This document shows positions 58,505-64,000 of a stretch of DNA of 64,000 nucleotides, one piece after another. The position numbers and the translations under genes are program-made. Each line of letters starts with the position of its first letter. The stretch's first letter is position 1. The stretch comes from Martinezella dioscoreae. GTDB taxonomy: Bacteria; Pseudomonadota; Alphaproteobacteria; Rhizobiales; Rhizobiaceae. The DNA is taken from contig NZ_BLAJ01000004.1 in assembly GCF_009176305.1 (NCBI RefSeq), positions 62,001 through 126,000 of the forward strand, given 5' to 3'. A model generated the notes under the pieces. That model was not told the DNA's origin, searched no databases, and was given only the letters and a program-made list of their open reading frames with translations.

Positions 58505-60055
58505 ATGAGCGCCATTTCTTTCAAGCAGCCGGTGACGGCAAAAGACGACATCATCCGCTTTGAAGGCATCGTCAAGCGCTTCGGCGGAGCGCAGGCGCTG
58601 GCGGGTGCGTCGCTTGGCGTCAGACGTGGAACCATCCATGGTCTCGTCGGCCAGAACGGCGCGGGCAAGTCGACATTGATCAAGCTGCTTGCCGGTCTTC
58701 ATCAGCCGGATGACGGGAGGATCGAGATCGAAGGGCAAGCTTTCGATAGGCTGACCCCGCATCTCGCGGAAGAGCTCGGCATTCACTTCATTCATCAGGA
58801 TCGGCTTCTCGTGCCGACTTTTACGGTCGGTGAAGCGCTGTTTCTCGGCCGGGAACCGCGCATACCAGGCACGCCATTTCTCGATCGCCGGCTGATGCAG
58901 CGCCGTGCATCCGATATCCTCAACGATTATTTCGGTGTCCGGTTGCCGAACACCGCCCTGGTAGGTGAATTGTCGACGGCCGAAAAGCAGATCGTCCAGA
59001 TCACCCGCGCGCTTCTCAATCAGCCTAAGGTGCTTGTCTTCGATGAGCCGACGGCCGCATTGGTGCGTCGCGAAGCCGATATTCTCTTCCGCCTGATCCG
59101 TCGCCTGCGCGATGAAGGCGTGACCATCATTTACATCTCGCATTACCTGAACGAAATCGAGGAACTCTGCGACCACGTCACCGTGCTGCGCAACGGGCTG
59201 GACGTTGCTTCGGTGCCGATCCGGGATACATCGGCCGCAGCGATCGCGCGGCTGATGGTCGAGCGCGACATCAAGGACATGTTTCCGAAGCCGGTTGTTG
59301 CGCCCGGCGATGAAATCCTCAAGGTCGAACGGCTTTCGGCGCCCGGAAGATACGAGGATGTCAGCTTCACCCTTCGGCGCGGCGAGGTGCTGGGCCTCAC
59401 TGGTTTGCTCGGTTCCGGGGCAAAGGAGCTGGTCCGCTCTCTCTTCGGTCTGGATAGGCCGGCCTTCGGTCGCATCGAAATCGGCGGCAAGGCTGTCCGT
59501 TTCGCCAATCCCAGTCACGCGACGGATAACAGGATCGCCCTGGTGCCCGAGGATAGGCGCCGCCATGGCATCGCGCTCGACCTCAGCGTCGCGGAAAATA
59601 TCAGTCTTTCCAGCCTCGATCGCTTCACGCGCCTCGGCTTTCTCGACCGCGAGGGCGAAAGGCGGGAAGTCGATGCCCTGATTGAACGCCTGCAGGTAAA
59701 GACCAACGGGCGTAACGCCTTGCTGCGCACGCTTTCGGGCGGCAATCAGCAGAAGGTGGCGATAGCCAAATGGCTCAGTCGCCATTCCGAGGTCTACCTC
59801 CTCGACGAGCCGACGGTCGGCGTCGACATCGGCTCCAAGGTCGAGATCTATACGCTGATCGGCGAACTCGCGGCGCGCGGCGCCGGTGTCATAGTCCTGT
59901 CTTCCGACCTGCCGGAACTCCTTGGCATCACAGATCGCATCCTTGTGCTCTTCCGTGGCCGGGTGGTGCGGGAATTCATATCGTCGGAGACGACGGCGGA
60001 TGCCGTGCTCGCCGAAGCCACCGGATCGTCGGAAGGACAGCGCCATGTCGGCTGA
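58505..60055 (+). CDS. Sugar ABC transporter ATP-binding protein, duplicated ATPase (RbsA/MglA-like)
   Basis: A 516-residue protein with two nucleotide-binding domains. The first has Walker A GQNGAGKST (about residues 47-55), signature LSTAEKQIVQITRAL and Walker B VLVFDEPTAAL. The second has a degenerate Walker A (GLLGSGAKE), signature LSGGNQQKVAIAKWL and Walker B VYLLDEPTVGVD. This asymmetry is normal for RbsA/MglA. GGAG precedes ATG 58505. It overlaps the next permease by 11 bases. Confidence 0.94.
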   Translation: MSAISFKQPVTAKDDIIRFEGIVKRFGGAQALAGASLGVRRGTIHGLVGQNGAGKSTLIKLLAGLHQPDDGRIEIEGQAFDRLTPHLAEELGIHFIHQDRLLVPTFTVGEALFLGREPRIPGTPFLDRRLMQRRASDILNDYFGVRLPNTALVGELSTAEKQIVQITRALLNQPKVLVFDEPTAALVRREADILFRLIRRLRDEGVTIIYISHYLNEIEELCDHVTVLRNGLDVASVPIRDTSAAAIARLMVERDIKDMFPKPVVAPGDEILKVERLSAPGRYEDVSFTLRRGEVLGLTGLLGSGAKELVRSLFGLDRPAFGRIEIGGKAVRFANPSHATDNRIALVPEDRRRHGIALDLSVAENISLSSLDRFTRLGFLDREGERREVDALIERLQVKTNGRNALLRTLSGGNQQKVAIAKWLSRHSEVYLLDEPTVGVDIGSKVEIYTLIGELAARGAGVIVLSSDLPELLGITDRILVLFRGRVVREFISSETTADAVLAEATGSSEGQRHVG

Positions 60056-61064
60056 GGTAGAATTCGCGCCTTCCGGATTTTCGACCTTAGAAGAACCTGC
60101 CCGGCCGGCCGGCAATATAGCGGCCACGGCATTGCGCTTCGGGTCGCTGATCGCCTTTGGGGTCATCCTGATCGTCTTTTCGCTGACCGCGCCTTACTTC
60201 CTCAGCATCGGCAATATCGGCAATGTGCTCGGCCAATCAGCCATCTCCGGCGTGCTCGCGATCGGACTGACGATCGTCCTCATCGCCGGCGGCTCCAATG
60301 TCGTCACCGGCGGCATCGACCTGTCGCTTGCCGCCAATATGGGCCTCAGTGCCGCCGTCTATGCCAGCCTGACGCAACTCGGTTTTGGTGACGTCACGGC
60401 GATCTTGGCATCGGTCCTGACGGGCACACTGATCGGCGCCGTCAATGCCATCGCCGTGGTCTATGCCGGTATCGTGCCGCTGCTCGCCACGCTTGCCGTC
60501 ATGAACGTCGTTGCCGGCCTGGAACTGGTGCTGACGGGGAATACCGTCCTTCCGGCTTCAACGCCTTTCCTCTCGGCGCTTTCTGCTTCGGACTCCCTCG
60601 GCATGCCGATCCTCGCCTATGTGCTCATCGGCTTCACGGCGATTGCGACGGCGATCGTGCAATATACGCCGCTTGGTCTGCGCCTTTACGCTGTCGGCGA
60701 GTTTCCGGATGCCGCGCGCGCCGCTGGCCTTCCGCTTCGTCGCCTGCTTGCCGGCGCATTCGTCGCCAGCGGCCTATCTGGCGGCATCGCCGGCATCCTC
60801 TCGGTTTCCTACCTGAGCGGCAGCACGACGGGTTCCGGCGAGATGCTGTTGCCCGTCGTTGTCACCGCTTTGCTCGGTTCGGTCTTTTCACGCAGGCTGG
60901 TTCCAACAGTGACTGGAACGTTGCTTTCAGCTCTGCTGGTCGGCTTCCTCACCAACGGTTTCCAGCTGCTCAATATTTCGAGCACGCTGGTCAGCGGCGT
61001 GCAGGGCCTGCTCATTCTCATCGTGGTCTCCGCGACCACCCTGTTGCGTCGGCAGGAGGCCTGA
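60045..61064 (+). CDS. Sugar ABC transporter permease (RbsC-like), first of two
   Basis: A 339-residue membrane protein with 8-10 segments. The family block VLIAGGSNVVTGGIDLSLAA is followed by GAVNAIAVVYAGIVPLLATL, GLRLYAVGEFPDAARAAGLP (the ATPase-contact loop) and LLGSVFSRRLVPTVTGTLLS. A hydrophilic 30-residue N-tail precedes the first segment. Start at 60045, GGAAGGA upstream, inside the end of the ATPase gene. It pairs with the permease at 61067. Confidence 0.92.
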   Translation: MSAEVEFAPSGFSTLEEPARPAGNIAATALRFGSLIAFGVILIVFSLTAPYFLSIGNIGNVLGQSAISGVLAIGLTIVLIAGGSNVVTGGIDLSLAANMGLSAAVYASLTQLGFGDVTAILASVLTGTLIGAVNAIAVVYAGIVPLLATLAVMNVVAGLELVLTGNTVLPASTPFLSALSASDSLGMPILAYVLIGFTAIATAIVQYTPLGLRLYAVGEFPDAARAAGLPLRRLLAGAFVASGLSGGIAGILSVSYLSGSTTGSGEMLLPVVVTALLGSVFSRRLVPTVTGTLLSALLVGFLTNGFQLLNISSTLVSGVQGLLILIVVSATTLLRRQEA

Positions 61065-61066
61065 AC

Positions 61067-62068
61067 ATGTCGCTCCATGGTTCCGCACACGCCACGATTG
61101 GCTTGACGCGGCTGATCGCCGCCAGCCTAGTGCGCTATGGGCTGATCCTCGCTCTGGTTGCGGTCTTCGCCGTCTTTTCCCTGATCACACCGACATTCCT
61201 GACCCTTGCCAACCTGCAGAGCATCCTGGTCAACAATTTCACGTTGCTTGCCATCGTTTCCATCGCCATGACCTTCGCCGTTGCGTCTGGCGGCATCGAT
61301 CTTTCAGTGGGAACGGCGATGGATTTCGCAAGCTTTGCCTTCGTCTCGCTTGTCCTTGCCGGACAGCCGGTGGCACTTGCGGCGCTTACCGGATTGGGGG
61401 CCGGGGCGCTTGTCGGTGCTTTCAATGCGCTGCTGATCTCGGGGATTGGCGTCTCGCCGTTCCTTGCGACGCTCGGCACGCTGTTCATCGGCCGCAGCAT
61501 CCAGCAGCTGCTGACCAATGGCGGCAATCCCGTCTATCTGCCGCCGAACGGCGTACCAGAGGCTTTCCGTTTCCTTGGCCACGGCACGATCGGGCGTTTC
61601 CCTGTGCCGCTCGTGGCCGCCATCCTCATCATCGCGGTCGCCGCGGTCATTCTTGCCCGCACGCGCTTCGGCCGCGTCGTGCTGTCGATCGGTATCCAGC
61701 CGGGTGTCGTGCGCTATTCCGGTATTGCGGCTCCCGCCTATATAGCGGCCACCTTCGTATTGGTCGGATTGATCGCGGCCGTCGCTGGCCTAATTCTGAC
61801 CGCGACCGTCACCGTCTATATCCCGTCTTCCGGCAATGCATTTCTGCTGAATGCCATCGGCGCAACCTTCATCGGCACGACGCTCAGTCCGCTCGGGCGG
61901 CCGAACGTCACTGGTACCGTGCTGGGTGTGCTGCTGCTCAGTATCGTGGCCAATGGACTTTTATTGACCGATCTGAATTTCTACTGGCAGCAGGTCGGTA
62001 CGGGAACACTGATCTTTACCGTGCTCGCCCTGAGCTTCATGAACCGGAAAGCGGCTGGCCGCCCGTGA
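61067..62068 (+). CDS. Sugar ABC transporter permease (RbsC-like), second of two
   Basis: A 333-residue permease of the same family: TFAVASGGIDLSVGTAMDFA, GALVGAFNALLISGIGVSPF, ATLGTLFIGRSIQQLLTNGG, and GATFIGTTLSPLGRPNVTGT. It starts 2 bases after its partner, with AGGAGG upstream. Two permeases with one RbsA-type ATPase suggests a heterodimeric channel, as in LsrCD or YtfT/YjfF systems. No catabolic gene for the sugar accompanies the importer here. Confidence 0.92.
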   Translation: MSLHGSAHATIGLTRLIAASLVRYGLILALVAVFAVFSLITPTFLTLANLQSILVNNFTLLAIVSIAMTFAVASGGIDLSVGTAMDFASFAFVSLVLAGQPVALAALTGLGAGALVGAFNALLISGIGVSPFLATLGTLFIGRSIQQLLTNGGNPVYLPPNGVPEAFRFLGHGTIGRFPVPLVAAILIIAVAAVILARTRFGRVVLSIGIQPGVVRYSGIAAPAYIAATFVLVGLIAAVAGLILTATVTVYIPSSGNAFLLNAIGATFIGTTLSPLGRPNVTGTVLGVLLLSIVANGLLLTDLNFYWQQVGTGTLIFTVLALSFMNRKAAGRP

Positions 62069-62186
62069 GGCAAGCCGCAGAGAGTGATGGAAATCCGGCC
62101 GCTGTATCCGTCAGATTCTTCTGGCCCGTCAGATTCGGCAACCTTGGCGTTTGGGCATTGACGCAGGAGAAATCCAACGGGAATGC

Positions 62187-64000
62187 CTAGATTACCGTGC
62201 CATTAGGCCAGAGGCGACCGTCTCGCTGCAATGGGGAATAGTCGTGCCATTCGGCCAGCCGCTTTCTATATTCGCGCCTGTAAGTGCTGTCGTCGCGAAA
62301 GGCAATGTGGTCTTGCACCAATCCGATGCCAATCTCATAGTAGACATCGAGGTTGCGCAAATCCGGCTGAGGAATGTTTCCTTGCTCGGCTTCTCTTTGC
62401 ATCTGCCAGAACAGCGTCTCCAGGCGCTGAACGAGGGCTGGAATATCGCGCAAGACACTTGTGTCTCGTTGTTCCCGCATGGACGCCCTTATTCTCTTCA
62501 GGCTAGTTGAATCCTTTGCGAATCCGATCGCCTTTTCTATGTAGTCTTGCGGGTCCGAGCAGATGAGCTGCGTCGCGCCGGCAGCCGCGACTATGCTATG
62601 GCAGAAGCGTGCTGCGAAGCTCTTGCCTGGAATGGTGAGGACAGGCAAGCCCATGGTCAGGGCATCGGCCGCGGTCGAATGTGCTCCATAGGGGAACGTG
62701 TCGAGGAAAAGATCGGCAAGGCCAATCCTGGCGAGGTGTTGAGCGTTTGGTGCCTTGGGCGCGAAGATGAGACGCTCAGGTGCGACACCGGCATTTGCCG
62801 CGACCTGGCGCAGACGGGCGTCGACATCGCCACCGCCGCTCAACAGCCATAATACGCTGTCGGATGTTGCCGCGAGAATTTCCATCCACCGCGCAAACGT
62901 CTCCTGCGTGATCTTCTGCATGCCGTTGAAGCAGGCGAAGACGAAGGCGCCGTCGGGCAGGCCCGCTTCGAGGCGTGTCGGCTTTTCGGCGACCGCTCTC
63001 TTGCGATCAATTGGCTGGGTGCAAGGGATCCTCCGGACCTTCTCTGAATAGAAGATCTCATTTTCCGGAGGAATGACGTGCTCGTCCGCGATGATATAGT
63101 GATGAAAAGGACTGCCCATCGTGCCCGGATAGCCGCAGAAATTGACGATGACGGGGGCCGGTCGATATGCGAAGATCTTCGTTCGCGCATGCTTGGTATA
63201 GCCATTGACGTCGATGAGGATATCGATGTCATCGTCCGCGATCTGCCGTGCCGCATCCTGATCGTTGAGCGCGGCGATCTCGCGCCAGCAGTCGACGACG
63301 GCTCTCATGCGCGTTTGCGTGGCGTCTTGCTCCACGGGCTCCCCGCAGTAATAGGCGTAGATCTCGACGCTTTGCTTGTCGTGCAGCTCCAGCACTTCCC
63401 TGAGTGCGAAGCCAACCGCGTGATCGCGCAGATCCGACGATACGTAGCCGATGCGAAGCCGCTGAGCGGTTCCGGATTTTTTGCGCGGCATCTTGCGAGG
63501 AAATCCGCTTATGTCGGGCCGGCCGACAAAGGATTTGTTGTATTGATAGGCTCTTGCGAGCTGAAACAGGGGATCGTCGGAATAGCAGGCAAGCGTCAGC
63601 GGCGACATGGAATCGAGGAGCTGACGCGTTGAGACGTGGTCGGATGACGTCAGAACAGGCCATTTGCATTGGCGCTGTCGCAAGGCGCTCCAATGCTGCC
63701 CGGCCTCGCCCTTGTCGGGTCGTAGTTCGATAGCCTGCCAAAGAGCCGCTTCGGCATCATCCAAAAGACCCGCATTTTCCATGACGCGGCCAATATGTTG
63801 AAGCGCCATGAGGCGGTGCGCGAGCTTGTCCGGAGTGCTTTCAGCCGTCATGTCGACGAAGCTTCGCCATTGCACGATGGCTTGCGCCGCGACGCCGCTA
63901 TCTTCCAATGCCCGTCCGAGATTGATGTGTGCCGGGCCGAATTGCGGATCGAGCTTCAGGCAGGCGCGCAGCGCCTGAATGGAGCCGGCTATGTCGCCGA
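62187..64000 (-). CDS. TPR-containing GT41 (SPINDLY/OGT-like) glycosyltransferase, 5' end beyond the window
   Basis: At least 604 residues, running off the right edge. The N-terminal part is tetratricopeptide repeats (IQALRACLKLDPQFGPAHIN, LGRALEDSG; then NAGLLDDAEAALWQAIELRP). The C-terminal part is the GT41 domain: RLRIGYVSSDLRDHAVGF, DIDILIDVNGYTKHAR, FCGYPGTMGSPFHHYIIADE, FVFACFNGMQKITQETFARW, GLADLFLDTFPYGAHSTAAD and ALTMGLPVLTIPGKSFAARF. Bacterial SPINDLY-type proteins are predicted to transfer a sugar to protein or glycan acceptors in the cytosol. No glycan cluster is visible in this window. Confidence 0.92.
   Translation of the reverse strand, partial: GDIAGSIQALRACLKLDPQFGPAHINLGRALEDSGVAAQAIVQWRSFVDMTAESTPDKLAHRLMALQHIGRVMENAGLLDDAEAALWQAIELRPDKGEAGQHWSALRQRQCKWPVLTSSDHVSTRQLLDSMSPLTLACYSDDPLFQLARAYQYNKSFVGRPDISGFPRKMPRKKSGTAQRLRIGYVSSDLRDHAVGFALREVLELHDKQSVEIYAYYCGEPVEQDATQTRMRAVVDCWREIAALNDQDAARQIADDDIDILIDVNGYTKHARTKIFAYRPAPVIVNFCGYPGTMGSPFHHYIIADEHVIPPENEIFYSEKVRRIPCTQPIDRKRAVAEKPTRLEAGLPDGAFVFACFNGMQKITQETFARWMEILAATSDSVLWLLSGGGDVDARLRQVAANAGVAPERLIFAPKAPNAQHLARIGLADLFLDTFPYGAHSTAADALTMGLPVLTIPGKSFAARFCHSIVAAAGATQLICSDPQDYIEKAIGFAKDSTSLKRIRASMREQRDTSVLRDIPALVQRLETLFWQMQREAEQGNIPQPDLRNLDVYYEIGIGLVQDHIAFRDDSTYRREYRKRLAEWHDYSPLQRDGRLWPNGTVI

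Noticed and set aside
57479-60166. A very long (895-residue) minus-strand frame across the sugar importer genes.
   Set aside because: It covers two clear plus-strand genes and the start of a third, shows no recognisable domain, and its composition fits an antisense frame.
62090-62150. A short direct repeat CGTCAGATTC (twice) between the sugar permease and glycosyltransferase genes.
   Set aside because: Only two copies of 10 bases, not part of an attachment site or element that I can support.

Overview
The window reads as chromosome or chromid DNA of a Rhizobium/Agrobacterium-group alphaproteobacterium. It is GC-rich and dense in ABC importers. It carries families typical of that group: DUF982, DUF1236, DUF72, CsgH-type curli proteins, Avi_7169/Avi_7170-type CMD proteins and an Omp25/31-like porin. 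Its stress promoters follow the alphaproteobacterial EcfG pattern. No rRNA, tRNA, CRISPR array, insertion sequence or phage gene was recognised.

Layout. (1) 1-19.6 kb is a scavenging island. It has the tail of an oligopeptide ABC importer, an aldo/keto reductase, a FAD/NAD(P) protein and a dipeptide-type binding protein next to a LysR regulator. These are followed by three acyl-CoA-dehydrogenase-fold (DszC/SfnB-like) and three luciferase-like (NtaA/SnaA/DszA) flavoenzymes, a nitroreductase, and an SsuABC-type sulfonate importer with two permeases. The likely job is uptake and oxidative C-S or C-N cleavage of organic compounds. (2) 19.8-37.4 kb is a stress island: katE catalase, two SDRs, a PPC protein, a TPP-dependent oxidase-like enzyme, a PQQ-type sugar dehydrogenase lipoprotein, an S21 paralogue, a BON protein, an RMF-like protein, DUF982, DUF1236, DUF72, DUF2231 and several tiny hydrophilic proteins. 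Twelve close matches to the EcfG promoter (GGAAC, 16-17 nt, NGTT) sit just upstream of these genes, on both strands. (3) 37.5-39.1 kb holds two curlin-repeat proteins and CsgH, without csgEFG. (4) 39.4-41.1 kb is a decayed stretch with truncated MalK-type and LacI-type genes, a possible LysR remnant and an intact outer-membrane beta-barrel. (5) 41.1-50.2 kb has a KbaZ/GatZ homologue, then a LacI regulator with two sulfatases, their own formylglycine-generating enzyme and an SsuABC/TauABC-type importer. This looks like a complete sulfate-ester uptake and desulfation unit. (6) 50.5-57.2 kb has two CMD/AhpD-like proteins divergent from a LysR, an FMO-like flavoprotein and a polar-amino-acid-type ABC importer. 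(7) 57.4-62.1 kb is a ribose-type sugar importer. (8) 62.2 kb to the end is a TPR-SPINDLY (GT41) glycosyltransferase cut by the window edge.

The two strongest signals are the dense stress-promoter island (about 17 kb), including two face-to-face overlapping promoters between divergent SDR genes, and the self-contained sulfatase/maturase/transport module. All functions are inferred from motifs and family knowledge; no database search was run.
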